Shown: positions 23,126-35,370, numbered from the stretch's first letter. The stretch: DNA of 64,000 nucleotides from Rhyzopertha dominica (GCA_025024175.1 QCXZ01000041.1:39985786-40049785), one strand, 5' to 3'. The notes: a model not told the origin generated them from the letters alone. Numbers and translations are program-made.

Positions 23126-23139
23126 TAAATATATTATAT

Positions 23140-24035
23140 ACATTCTAAATTGTTTGTGCCGCCTTTTTATAACTGCTGACAAGTGCCAAGCTATAGGGTT
23201 TCTATAAATGATTCATGCATCCAGGGCGCTTATGGAAATTATCGTTTAAATCAATTTGCCGCCTCTCATTTTTTAATTCTTTGATATACTTTAATATAAG
23301 AAAACGCCTGGGGGTGTGTATTTTCAACATATTCTGTAGTGTTTTGTGGGATAATTAACTTAAAGGTTGCAGAAAGCTCACATTGATCTGCAACTTTCAG
23401 TACTATCGCTGCTTGCTATCGCCGTGCATATTGTAGCTTAGCAGCAGTTACAAAAATGCGGCACAAAGAATAATTCAGAAATCAACGCCGCCCACGTTGC
23501 ATGAATCATTTATAGAAACCCTGTACAATATGCACGGCTATCACTGAACATTGCAGATCAAGATACAGTTACAAAACTGATTGTTTTATATTGTTCTATT
23601 TTTCTTTCCGAGGTAAGACATAACAATGATTATTGTTATAATAGGCTTGTACTAACCTATATACACCCATGCACTGTGGAAGCTTTGTGTAGTGCAGCTA
23701 ACGTTACTACCACTTAGTTTGTGAATTTTACCATTGCGGCAGGCTAAAAACATCTTTCAGTCACATACTGTAGCCACAACCCCATAAATACGATACATAA
23801 CCTAAAAGTTATATGAAACCGTGTCAGCCCACAGCTCCGAAATGTGAGCGTTCTACAACCTTGAAGTTGAGTATTGCACAAAACGCTACAGAATATGTTG
23901 AAAATACAAACTCCCACGCGTTTTTTCATACTGAAATAGGTATATAAAATAATACCAACAATCGACAGGTGACAATGTATACGTCAAAGCAATTGTTGTG
24001 TTCACTTTCCTGAGAGGCGGCAAACTATTTTAATA
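23140..24035. repeat. MITE with a second copy of its own family inserted
   Basis: The outer copy begins near 23150 (GCCGCCTTTTTATAACTGCTG), is interrupted at TA by an inner copy (23194-23523), and resumes CAATATGCACGGCTATCAC. It ends near 24020 with CACTTTCCTGAGAGGCGGCA. The same blocks occur uninterrupted and in order in the copy at 34179-34519. The outer copy also carries about 200 bp of other material (about 23580-23760) not shared with that copy. No coding capacity. Confidence 0.75.
23194..23523. mobile_element. 330-bp MITE, inner copy, inverted ends and TA target
   Basis: Ends are inverted repeats: AGGGTTTCTATAAATGATTC on the left and GAATCATTTATAGAAACCCT on the right. TA flanks both (23192-23193 and 23524-23525), suggesting mobilisation by a Tc1/mariner-type enzyme. 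It is about as long as the 341-bp copy at 34179 and lies in the opposite orientation to it. Confidence 0.8.
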
Positions 24036-25300
24036 CTTTAGACAAAATTGGTGTTAAATAACGCAAGCGTTTTGATTAATATGCTTTTAACTACTCTTCC
24101 TATTAAAGACTTACGGTCAACTGATGGAGCAAGTTCAAATTATTTTTATAAAATTTATCTTGGTAACTTTAATTATTTCCCAGCGATTATACAATGCACT
24201 GTTTATCAAATACTGTCCACACTTGTTCGGACACCGGGTATAAGCAAATTATCATTGCTAAACCATTGTAACAAAAACACCTCTTACTTTAACACTTTTG
24301 TGGGCTTATATCTGTTAATTGATGCTTTGTGTATATAAATGGTAATGAATTAGTGTTTTATTATAGTTGAGATTCGATTTATGCATACTAATAGGTTGTA
24401 ATATATATATAACCAGCATTTCTTAAAAAGACTTAAGAAAGCAGAGCCTAAAATATTTGCAACATTGTAAATCGTCTTTAGCTTTAATAATATTACTAAA
24501 GTACTTGTAAACTGTTAGATATTGGTAAATGCTATTATTAAAATACTTTAGTTCTCATGTTATAAATTTCCAATAACGTTTCTTGTCATGTCAATTTGAG
24601 CTTTACGTTTATCATAACATCACTTTGGCACTTCTTAGATAATTTTTCTTACTAAGTGTGTTGAACATAAAATCTCTATGCACAAATATTTTATTACATA
24701 CTAGTAGTTTATTTTATTTCATTTCTGTTATTCTGTTTACCAGGCATTATGCAATTCGCATAATATACAGATGTATGTATCTAAAAATATTGGAACTTTG
24801 CCATTTGCCAGTCTAGACCTTTTTCTGTTTTTGCTGTAAATCTATTACTTAATATTTTGGTTTCCTTATAAAAACTTATAAATAGGTACATTATTGATGT
24901 TGAAGCAACCTTGTATATACAAGCATGCTGTGCATGCTTGTGTGTGGGAACGTCATCTGCACAAGTTGATGGGAACAATAGAATGTGTTGTTTTCATTAA
25001 TTACATATTTTCATCCGTAATTTGTCTACAAATAGGGTAATCACACGTTCTGTAACGAACTATTATTCTTTTTTGTCAAATCATTCACATGTTTCGAGAT
25101 AATAATTTTGAAAGAGAAATTGGTATATTTATCGTAATTTCAGACTATGGGAGTTGTTTTGTTCATATTGCGTTGCTAGAATAAATTGAAGGACTGGGCC
25201 ACTTTGGCGGAAAATATGCTGTTAAGGATTGAAAAATATAAATAATTACAATTGAGTTGTAGATTGACAGCGTCGCTGATCAAAAACACATTTGACACAT
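24036..25300. other. no recognisable gene
   Basis: AT-rich sequence. A 96-residue hydrophobic frame at 24048-24338 has no recognisable domain and is probably chance. Confidence 0.6.
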
Positions 25301-25399
25301 GTATGCTACAAAATATTAGACACACTAGCACTAGGAGAAGAATATACATAAGCAATCACAAAACGAAACCAAATATCAAATAACATATATCATAAAAAA

Positions 25400-27075
25400 T
25401 GTAAGAATGCAATTAAAACCAAAGAAAACAGTCATCAAAATAAAAAATACAACAAACAATAAATGAGACCAAACAATGCACCAAAAACAACCCACACATA
25501 TAATGAACAACAACATGCGATAAGAAGATGTTAGAAATAAAATGCCAAAAGACATGACACAACCCACACAACAAAGAAATAATGTAATTATTAAAGAATG
25601 AAATTACACAACAAGAAGCCCAACAATTAACAATACACAATGCAGCCACTCCAAAAGAAAGAATTATTGAAGCTATCAATTTTATAATAAAATTCAATTT
25701 CAATTTAAAAACGATTTTTACAAAAAGATCAATGGTATTGCAATGAGAAGTCTAATGTTATAGCTCAAATGGTTATGGAAGACTTAGAAGATTCAATGAA
25801 AACACAAATAGACTATAAAATATTCTATGACAGATATGTAGTTGATCTTTTTGTGATAATTCCAAACAGGAAAACAGGCAAGATACTAACAATGTTTAAC
25901 AGCTACCACAGAAAACCCGCTGCAAATTGAATCAATACTTCAACATCCAATTGTCAAAACAACATTTACGTTTTTATTTCTTATATTATACGATTAGTAA
26001 TCAGGTTTTGAACATTTTTTCTCTCTACACATTTTTTCTAAGACAAACGGTCCTTCTGATATTAGCAAATATACATAAATTTTTAAAAGCGGTTTTTTCC
26101 AAATAACTTGAAAATTATTAACTTTACAAAAATGTGTTTTCCGATCAGAAACTTGATTTTCTATATAATACCAAAATTTTAAAAAAATCGTACGAACAGG
26201 GTCCAAAATATGTTTTTTGGAAATATTTCGAAAATGTCAAATTTTTATATAAATCTTCTAAGACACTTTTTGTGAGAAATTTTATTTCCTATCTGATGGT
26301 GTTTTACTTTTTTATATATTAAATATATTCGGAGATATTTAAGAAAAACCGTTTTCTTTAAGTGACGCCTTTTTACTAATATCTTCTAAACAATTTGCTG
26401 CACCGAAAATTTATAAGGGCGCAGGTATACTACTAATCACATACTAAAACGAAAAAAAAATAAAAATTTGCAAAATGGGTAGTTACATTCGCCAAATTTA
26501 AAGTTCATCTTTCGAAAGTTATCGTGTACACAAACAAAACCACAGACACAGACAAGAAATTTTTTTGCTCAAATTTTGTCTTTTTACGTTTTCGACCATT
26601 TTAAAGCAAATGAGCAAATAAAAATTTTTGAAAATTTTTTTCGCGATTCAATACTTTCCGTCCGTTGGATGTGGAAATAAAATTAATTTCACACTAGAAA
26701 AAGAACGAAATAGCCAAATAATTTTCCTAGGCATGGCATTAATAAGAAGAAAAAATAGAATATTAAGCAAATTGTGCACAAAACCAACATCCATAGGAAG
26801 ACACCTAAATTACATATTCAACCACCCAATCTCACATAAAATCAATGTAGTTAAAGCAATTATGGAAAGGGGTATGTATTAAACTAACTTATCCATCATA
26901 CAGACCAGAAACCATCGCAAAGGCAAATGCCATACTAACAAATAATAACTGATAAAATATATAACAACCAAGCACAAGACCGAACAACTAAAATATACCA
27001 AACATTGTCATATATGTATACTACCACCATTGACACAAAATATTAAACACATAATACATCCATATAATACAAAAA
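25400..27075 (+). pseudogene. Penelope-like element, reverse transcriptase part, interrupted
   Basis: Plus-strand frames follow the Penelope order. FQFKNDFYKKINGIAMRS (25690-25760) precedes MEDLEDSMKTQIDYKIFYDR with YVVDLF in place of the usual YVDDLF. After an inserted ~0.7 kb, INFTLEKERNSQIIFLGMAL, KPTSIGRHLNYIFNHPISHK (26665-26845) and a C-terminal PPLTQNIKHIIHPYNTK complete the domain. The GIY-YIG endonuclease that normally follows is not readable before 27075. The altered catalytic box and frame breaks make it inactive. The element would copy its RNA and prime at nicks made by the endonuclease. Confidence 0.75.
25941..26647. mobile_element. 0.7-kb AT-rich insertion with 9-bp direct repeats
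   Basis: The block separates two colinear parts of a Penelope-like reverse transcriptase. TCAATACTT is found at 25932-25940 and again at 26648-26656, consistent with a target-site duplication. The interior is very AT-rich with no domain I recognise, and no convincing inverted termini were found. Confidence 0.4.
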
Positions 27076-27129
27076 TTACACACAAACCTACATATTCCAA
27101 TAAACAATCGGTCGACACCCTTGTCTGTT

Positions 27130-28290
27130 AGTTAGGGTATAACTGCAGGGAATCAACAGGGAATTAACAAAAGCTCTGCTGATCTCGAAGAATATTGCGA
27201 CAGTGTAATTAGAGTCCTGTTAAAAATATTTAAATTATTTAAAGAGGCAGTGTGTTTAAATGACAATAAGTAATTTGCTAACGAAGAATTTGCATTACCT
27301 ATATCAGTATTTTTATCTTTTTTATATTGTTTTAAATGTTCATTGCTTTTAATTGAAAAAGATCTTCCCGTTTGACCAATGTAAACAAAATTACAATCGT
27401 TACAAGAAAAACTATAAACTCCCTAATGATTCAAAACTGGAATTTTGTATTTATTGCAAACACAACAAGAAAAGACACTGCATACCATAGAAAATCGAAC
27501 ACTTATTTCATGAGAAGAACTGAGACTGGACCAACAAACCTAAGAGGATAAAAAAATTTGGCTTCTTCAACATAAATGGTGTTAAAAGAAAATTTAAATT
27601 TTGTTAAATATTTAAAGTATAATTTTTGTAATACATGATTTGGAAAGTAATATTAAAATAATTTGAAGAATTACACCCAGTTTAAAGAAAGAGGTAACTT
27701 GAAAAGTCTGTTAAAAAGAGAATGAAATACGGACACTGTGTGTATAATTAATAAATCCAAAAATGGAATTTGATTATTAATTTCTATTTCATAACTAAAA
27801 TTTATAGAATCATGAAGAGAATTAATAAATGTAAGAAAATTATTTAAGTCATTGTGATTTTCTGTAAAAAGGCACAAAACATCATCTACATAACGATACC
27901 AAAATTTATGGAAAGAAAAGGAAACGTTTTTGAATATATCTTGTTCTAAATTATTCATAAAAAATCTGCTCAAAGTGGGCTAAGAGACGAACCCATTACT
28001 AAACCTGAAGAAGCCAAATTATTTTTGTAAAACGCAGGTAAGATACAATTTAACAGCAGTTTATTTAATATTTGTAGACAGTCTTTTGGAGGAATTGGAG
28101 AAAATAAATTATTGACATCGAAAGAGACAAGGAAAGAGAGCTGGAGAATTTCGAAATTCTTAAGTTTTTTAATAGCAAAAGAATTTTCGAAATTTAAAAC
28201 TTCACAAAGGGTCAAATTTAGCCATTTACCTTTACTCTTCAGTTCACGAACTAAGAGTGCAAGTTCGTCTTCAGTAAGAAGTTACTAAAC
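27130..28290 (-). pseudogene. Penelope-like element with GIY-YIG endonuclease
   Basis: From 28290 downward the minus strand reads FLVSFDVNNLFSPIPPKDCL, GLVMGSSLSPL, then FWYRYVDDVLCLFTENH with an intact YVDD box, SYEIEINNQIPFLDLLI, and at 27440-27130 a GIY-YIG domain: GVYSFSCNDCNFVYIGQTGR and SFSIKSNEHLKQYKKD. The presence of both domains identifies a canonical Penelope-like element, which uses the endonuclease to open the target and the reverse transcriptase to copy in. Frame breaks (near 27970 and 27670-27480) inactivate it. It lies tail to tail with the plus-strand Penelope-like element ending at 27075 but its motifs differ, so it is a separate lineage. Confidence 0.85.
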
Positions 28291-28299
28291 GAAGGTTTA

Positions 28300-30055
28300 T
28301 ATCGGAAAACAGAAAAAATTACTAAAGTAATACTACCCTGCAGTCATTTGTTTTTGAGATATCTCATGTTAAATAAGTGGTGTTCGCGAAAGAGCCTATA
28401 TACAATAGTTGACTTTTTTACTCGAATTCATATAATGCAATCTATATCTCGGTCAGCTGATGTTGAATTATTTTATTATCACAAAATTATTCTCAAAAAC
28501 TCATGAAACTTCTGCATTTAAACCACTAGTCTACGACATCAAATAAAAATGTTAGCTATTGTAGACTGTTACCGTGCACACCTTGTATATTTTACTCCCA
28601 CATTTTAGGACGCCAACACAGAAGCATTCTTTTACAAAATATATTTTATGTTCTTTTTAAATATCTCTTACTACCACTCTTTCACTAACTGTCGTTTATC
28701 TTTAGTTTTCCCCTTTTGTTGCGCGACTTAACGGCAATTTTAAAATCATTTAGCGTCACGTAACAAAATCTAAACAGTGATGATACAAAATTAATTTTAA
28801 TATAGTTTAATTATTTAGACAAAACGAATGAGTAGTTCATGTCATTATTTTTAATCAAATTGAACTTCCGTTAGAGTTATTAAAAATGTCTTATTTTTAT
28901 TTCGCAATTCCTGCCCACAACAGGAAAGGAAAAAATGTCTTCCTTAATAGCGGCACAGTGAACAGAATAGCGCTACCGTTTCTCCGCTGATTCAACAAAA
29001 GGGTTGATTATTTAGAAATCAATTTAGAGTAGCTTGCAAACTTTTTTTAATATTAGCTAGGGATTTTATTTTAAAAAACACCCTTTTGGCACCATTTACC
29101 CTCCTTTTGTGAAGTAGACCTTTTGTCGCTCTAGATATAGTAGATCCAAATTTGAGCATTCTCGTTAAAATTATTGTGAAACAGCAATATTGATGATTTA
29201 ACCATATTACTAAAGGAAATTCTTAAATCCAAGTATTTTCTGAATAAATTTTCAGTGTTTTCTAGATTACCTTTTTAAAACACATCAAATAAAGTGTATA
29301 AGCAGCAGTGACTGACACGCACAGTAAACGTTCTTATTAATTTTCCATGAATATCCAGTCCGCCTTTTTGCTTATTTATGTTTATATATTTCGCAAAAGT
29401 TCTGTTAGGAATGACGATCTTTTTCATTTCAGTTCATTAACTGCTGTGCATTACGGCGATACCCTTTTGATCTAAGTATGCTATGCCTCCAAAAAGATTG
29501 TAATGTTATCATCAGTTGGTGCTTTAATGAGTCCGTTTCTGTTCTTGAGCGATTGGGATATTTTAAGATAAACAACTTAATTCAAAAAACTTATTTGCAC
29601 TTATTTGCACCCTAAAGTGCAACGACTTCCTATGTAGGGATGTCACGGAATATTACAAAATATTGTATTGCCATTTCCAAGTTAGTATGATATGATTGTA
29701 TGACACGCTGTATAAAACTTAGGTTTCCTATTTTATCAATAATTTCTTGAACGTTCCCGGCATTTTTACATAATTATTTAAACGCTTAAGAAACTGATTT
29801 ACATACGATATATTTATTAGAGTAACAGGCCTATGTATGTAAATTTGTATTGAAAAAGTATTGCCAACTCTGAACAAGGTTCTACTCCGGGACCTATTGA
29901 TTGCTAGTCAAACGTGCTAACCATGGCACCATCAAAGCTCTATTCAAATTCTGTTCTCTTTCTGTTTTCTTTTCCATATTTTTAAAAATCTTCCTCTTTT
30001 CCTTCAAATTTTTTAGCTTTGCTAACCAGTTTTAAGACCGTATATGGCACTTCCT
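28300..30055. other. no recognisable gene
   Basis: AT-rich sequence without recognisable coding or repeat structure. It may include old Penelope flanks. Confidence 0.55.
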
Positions 30056-30059
30056 CTAC

Positions 30060-30286
30060 TCACATATATTTTTTTGCATTTTGTTCTGCTGCTAGTCTTA
30101 ATTTCAATTTGTTATATCCTGATGGTTTGGCTCTACACATCGTGGCTAAATGTCCCCTTTTCTGATATTTGTAATACTCTTCATTTCGATATATGCAAAC
30201 AGGTTTGATGTGATCTTGCTTTCCACAACAAGCAAATTTCTTAACTGTTATTGNNTTCATTACTGGCTTNACCACATTCTGCCCAG
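30060..30286 (-). pseudogene. retrotransposon Gag zinc-knuckle fragment
   Basis: The minus strand reads FACCGKQDHIKPVCIYRNEE followed by YYKYQKRGHLATMCRAKPS, two consecutive knuckles of the Gag CX2CX4HX4C type. In the second the first two cysteines are replaced (YYKY). Such knuckles bind element RNA. Nothing else of the element is nearby, and the open frame's apparent N-terminus (30287-30341) derives from the MITE family seen at 23.2 and 34.2 kb. Three undetermined bases lie inside. Confidence 0.6.
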
Positions 30287-30341
30287 ATAACAAGTATACG
30301 TCAAAGCAATTGTTGTGTTCACCTTCCTGAGGGTGTATCAT
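30287..30341. repeat. fragment of the 23/34-kb MITE family
   Basis: TATACGTCAAAGCAATTGTT, GTGTTCACCTTCCTGAG and the start of GGGTG repeat the sequence at 23970-24012 almost exactly. It abuts the Gag fragment and extends that frame by chance. Confidence 0.7.
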
Positions 30342-30589
30342 TTTTATTTTTGCAATAGAAACAACAGCATTAAAAAGGTGGTATATGGTATATTCATAAT
30401 AGGTTCATCGCATACATACAAATAATACATCTACTTTATTGCGCCCATAAAATTGCTGAAAGTATAATACATAATAATAAATCGTAACTAAATTAGTAAA
30501 TTTACCTTGCTATGCAACTTAAGTTGCCTATATATACACTNTTAAAAAGGCCCTCCATCTTATCATATCGCCAGAACAATAATATCTTC

Positions 30590-31736
30590 GTGGCCTCCGG
30601 TCCTTCGTAAAAAACGCTTATTCTGTGTGTGTGCGAATGGATCATGGATTCCACCCATGATAATCTTTTAGGTGTTTGCTGGTATGACTCTTTAAAGAAC
30701 GACGCTCTTCCGAATGCAATGGTGAAACTGTCTCCTAAGGGCTGGATAAACGCTGACATATTTTTAGAATGGTTTCGCTTTTTTATGGATTGCATCCCTC
30801 CAGCATGTCCTGTCGTTCTATTCATGAATTCACATTCTTCTCATATTAACCTACAAGTTATTTCACTTGCAAACGACAACGGACTTGTTGTTGTTCACAT
30901 ATCCGGCTCATACCAGCCATCTTTTGCAACCATTAGATGTTGGAGTCTACAAATCACTAAAATCTCATTGGCAGCAATGCATAGACGAATATATGAAAGA
31001 GCACTTGGAGAAACCCAACAGAACTAACTTCCACACCATATTAAATCCTGCATTCATTTTGAGTTTCTGCAAGAATATTCAGAATGCTTTTAGAAAGCGT
31101 GGGATTTTCCGTTTAACAGAAATGCAGTCTCTGAGGAAGCCATTGCTCCATCTGCTTACACAGAGAACAAGGATAATACCAAAGATGCTTTGAATCCAGA
31201 TATGGAAGATGAAGCTGAAATTAGCACACTCCTACCAGTTCCACAACCAACGATGTCTGCAGCTAAATGAAAAACCAGAAAGAAGAGAGAATCGAGGGGA
31301 AAGTGCCTGAATAGTGAACCTGCACCAGTTGAAATGCAACAACCTCCTCCGAAACATGATGTTTCATTGGTAAGTTAAGAGCAAAACGGCAGTACCAAAA
31401 CCAAACTTAATATGTATTCACCATCACAGACTTCTACAAGTGGTGTTGCCTCGAATAAGAAAAACGCCGCGAAACAGCCGAGACCTGATAACCCTTCGCC
31501 CCAGCCTTCCACATCAAGTGGAGTTGCCTCGTTTAGCAAGAAACCGAAAAAACGTGATGACGACTGGGAATGTGGAGTTTGTGGAAGAAGCTATTCTGAT
31601 GACCATAAACAGAGCAATGGGGCCCAATGGGTACAGTGTTTTTACTGTTTGACACCCTACTATCAGATTCTACAGAGGATGTGTTCATGTGTGACATGTG
31701 TGCGACAATTGTCAGCGATGAGTCTGAAGAAGATTG
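30590..31736 (+). pseudogene. pogo/Tigger transposase relic with PHD-like C-terminus
   Basis: Plus-strand frames give ANGSWIPPMIIF, SPKGWINADIFLEWFRFFMD and VVLFMNSHSSHI (30820-30840), then after a one-base shift near 30900 AHTSHLLQPLDVGVYKSLKS and a following helical region. This is the DDE core of pogo-type transposases. Where active relatives have a catalytic Asp (L.MD.HSSH) this copy has Asn (codon 30827-30829). Downstream (31415-31736), a Ser/Pro-rich linker leads to DDDWECGVCGRSYSDDHK, WVQCFYC and DVFMCDMC, a cysteine pattern like a PHD finger, with a frame change in between. The N-terminal DNA-binding domain is missing. The family would cut and paste at TA. Confidence 0.8.
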
Positions 31737-31744
31737 AAATATTT

Positions 31745-33530
31745 ATGTTTGTTTAACTATCTATATAATTCCTTTGATTAAAAGTTCGCATTTCAGTGTT
31801 TTTATCATTAAACTAAATTGTCACGAAATTAAATTACCTCTATCACAGAATTACCTACCCTTATCACGAAAATACCTAATCGAACATAAGTTTTGTTTTA
31901 ATTTTTTTTCCTTTCTGATTCATATTTAATAGTTTTTACCTCGTCAGTGTGCCTGTTAGATATCAATGCACCACAGGCGTGTAAATTAAATCAAAAAAAT
32001 TCTTTTCTAACGTTGAGATCAAAATTACAAAAAACGTCACGAATATACCTTACTTCACCCTACATTGGGTGAGTAGCCCATGGGGATAACATATGGAAAA
32101 TTCGGTTTTCCTTAACACAAGTAAAATTGTAAATTCGTGCCATTCAAGACCATCGATTTTCCGAACTAGTGACAACGTACGTTGTCATACTTTCGATGGG
32201 CTTTTGTGGAAAAATTGTTCGAAATCTAGACTTCTCTTGCAAGACCACCTGCAACACTAAAGCCGCTACGGTATTTCGAAGCCAGGCTCAATTAATTAAT
32301 TATTTAATGAACTCGGCTTGCGTAAAAATATGTGTTAACGAAAATCGAATATTCTTTGTTATCCCAAGGGGCCAATCATAAATTTACCTTCATTTTACTC
32401 TACACCGATGTACTCTTCGAGGCTTGCTTATGAAAATGCGGCACATGTTTTTGTGGTTTTGTTTCTCTACAAGTATTATTTAAGACAGCTAATATACACC
32501 TCCTTGTCTGCCGTGTACTTTTTTTATCCAAAAAGAAAAGTAAGCAAGTAAATTATCTCATACTCTGGGTTTTCCGTAAACAAGCTGTCACATTTGTTAT
32601 ATATACACCATAAACGCAGTCGAATAATCACGTAATTTTTGTATTTTGAAACAATTTTGACAGCTATGTTTATTCAAAATTTCCAACGCGTCAAATACTA
32701 GGAATAAAACACTATTGCTTCTACGTATTTAATTTGGGATTGATGAGCCTCTACAAATTTCGGTCAATGCCAGGGTTACGCAAAGCACTAAAAGCGAATG
32801 TAATATTCATGAACATGCTAACAAGAACTACAGGCATGTGGGATGTCTACACGCAACGAAAAATTAAGAGTACCCTTTGAACTACACACATCACCCATCA
32901 AGGTTTTTCTGGTGCCGTAAAAATTGGATGGTTTAGCCTAGCATGATTAATCAAACTAGTATACAGTTGATTTTAGCTGGTATTTCAAGGTCGCTTTTCG
33001 TATATAGCTTCATGTTTACTACTATTATCCGTTAATTTGTTTACTTTCACAATTATAGGAAGCTTGTACTTCCTGAAACAAGGTGTATATGAGATCATAT
33101 TTGAAATGTTGTTTACTGTTAATCTTCCGTACCTACTGCATATACGGAATGATTTTTTAAAACAGCACAGCTTATTGAATATTTTGTACTCTCTTCTACT
33201 AGTAAAAGAAATGACACGTAAAAATCCCCTTAAAATACTTCAAATTTCCTTATCACAGTATTACTATTATTCCTCATCTTTATAACACTCTGATTCAAGT
33301 CAATTTATGCTTCAAGGGCTTTTACGAAATATTATATAAACTTCTTGATCAATTTGTATCAATGTATAAAAGTAAAAAGTATTACAAGTTCCCTTCGTAG
33401 TACACGCAAAAACTTATCAAAACAAAAACTAATATTAACATAGCTACATAAGCATAAGACCATTTAAGGGTTTAATGAGAAGACCCAAATTAAATTGTCA
33501 TATTTATAAGCTAAGCATATAAGCTAAAAG
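31745..33530. other. no recognisable gene
   Basis: AT-rich sequence with only short frames that carry no recognisable domain. Confidence 0.6.
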
Positions 33531-33539
33531 CTATTGATC

Positions 33540-34905
33540 AAAGTACATGATTCGCTGACTAGAGAGCTTAAAAGTTTTTGGAAATTTTTTACAAAAAAAA
33601 TTCAACACGTATTCCTTCCATGTTCTATAATAGTGATGGAAAAAGATTCTGCGTTCCTATTGAAGTCATCGAAACCTTTCGTAACCTATTTACCCAAAAT
33701 TCTCAAACGACTCCCGTGATAACATATTCCTTCCGATTCAGACCAACTTAGATTATACTCAGCATAAACGGACTTTCTGATGAGAAAATACTACTTTCTA
33801 TCAGAAAGCTGTCAACGAAAAATACTTCCGGTATTGACAGCATTCCTAGCTTTCTAGTTAAGGATTGCGCTTTAATTTTACCTTTACCCCGTTAAAAACC
33901 ATACTTAATCTACATAGTATAAGCACTTCTGTCTATCCTGATTCTTGGAAAACGGCCAAAATCTGTCCAGTCTTGAAAATGGACTATCCATCTTTATTAA
34001 ATAAATACAGATCCTTCACTATATTACAAAACTTTTCTAAAGTCTTCAGAATATTCTTATTTAATTGTGTTTATAAAATAACGCAAAGTCGCATTTCGCC
34101 CGATCAGCATGCATTATTTAAGGCTGGGATCTGGGACTTTTACGAATTTTAGTTATTACACCACTTAAATTGTACGTACAGGGTTTCTGGCGTTGATTTC
34201 TGAATTCTTTGTGTCGCCTTTTTGTAACTGCTGCCAAGGTACAATATGCACGGCGATAGTAGTTGAAGGTTGCAGATAAATGTCACACCACAGCTCAGAA
34301 ATGTAAGCTTTTTGCAACCTTAAAGTTAATTATCCCACAAGCACTACAGAATATGTTGAAAACACAAACTCACAGGCGTTTTCTCCTATTAAAATATATC
34401 AAATAATTCAAAAATCGACAGATGAAAAACATACGTCACTTTCCTGAGAGGCGGCAAATTGATTTAATCGATAATTTTCATAAGCACCCTGGATACATGA
34501 ATCATTTATAGAAACCCTGCACAAATGTACCGCCTGTAAATGTTAATCAGAAGCTTTGAAATAAGAACATTTTCAAACGTATCGGTGCAGTAATTATCGA
34601 GTTGTGCTGTTTTGTGAAAAAATTGTTCTCTTTATATCGGTATCTCAGATGGATCTTCTGCCTCTTCAGGATAGGAGTAGACCTACCCCACAAATTTAAT
34701 TTGCTTTACCCAGCACTTGTCGAATTCCTTAGACCATTGCGACCAAGTAGACACCATATTCACTGATTCCTCAAAATTACTCAGTAAAATAAATCATGTT
34801 GTTTTAATTAATAAACTCAAAAACTACGGTTGTTCTCCAAAACTGGTAACCCTATTTACTTCGTACCTCTCTAAACGGCAATGCTTGGTCGCCTGCAAGG
34901 AGTAA
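33540..34905 (+). pseudogene. Jockey-like retrotransposon ORF2 fragment split by a MITE
   Basis: Plus-strand pieces read LSDEKILLSIRKLSTKNTSG and IDSIPSFLVKDCALILPLP (33770-33890), then YPDSWKTAKICPVLKMDYPS, LLNKYRSFTILQNFSKVFRI and SPDQHALF to about 34125. After the MITE at 34179-34519, QVDTIFTDSSKLLSKINHVV (holding the first catalytic Asp) and NYGCSPKLVTLFTSYLSKRQ continue to 34905. The GVPQG and ADD segments are not readable beyond that. It resembles the Jockey-like fragment at 3.5-5.6 kb in family but covers a partly different stretch. Several frame breaks make it inactive. Confidence 0.8.
34179..34519. mobile_element. 341-bp MITE, second copy, inside a Jockey-like ORF2
   Basis: It begins CAGGGTTTCTGGCGTTGATT after TA (34177-34178) and ends TTTATAGAAACCCTG, with CA where the second TA is expected. 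Its reverse complement aligns along its length with the copy at 23194-23523, sharing the GCCGCCTCTCA, AAAACGCCTG, ATATTCTGTAGTG and ATCGCCGTGCATATTGTA blocks. Confidence 0.8.
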
Positions 34906-35370
34906 AATTTTTATTAAGGCTCCCTCACCTTAACGAGGGTGGTGACAGCGTTACCCTAAAGAAAGGGGTCGTAACAGTATGACGTAACTGGATCGGTCCT
35001 CCTTTTCCCTGATTCTGCCAAGTTTCTTCTACTAACGGTTGCTCTTGCATTCTTTTTACTTTTCCATGCCCTCGTGAGCAATCTTCTCGCAATCAAGGCG
35101 ATCCAATGTGGCGCTGACCTTTACCTACATGAAGAGCCACTAGTTGATTATCTGTGTTGAATAGTTTCCAACGTGTAGAATGGATCCGATCCCTCAAAAA
35201 GACCTGTTTGATAATACAGCGAACGCGACAACTGCAAGAATAGGATACTGTTGAAATGTGCTCCTGCCCGTTGCGTTGCTGATGGACCTCGTAAACTCGT
35301 ACACATATACACTGTTTCGAGAAGGGAAGAGAGCGTTTGGTCACCACACTTTTGGATACTATCTGAATCT
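34906..35370. other. junction region, no recognisable gene
   Basis: Sequence between the Jockey-like fragment and the C-terminal end of the BEL/Pao polyprotein. It could include a BEL/Pao long terminal repeat, but no second copy was found to prove this. Confidence 0.4.

Noticed and set aside
24048..24338. 96-residue hydrophobic frame
   Set aside because: No recognisable domain or promoter context; the frame opens with a non-ATG codon.
25413..25703. Hydrophobic 96-residue minus-strand frame resembling a membrane protein
   Set aside because: It is antisense to A-rich Penelope-like sequence; T-rich complements of such DNA give Phe/Leu/Ile-rich frames by chance.
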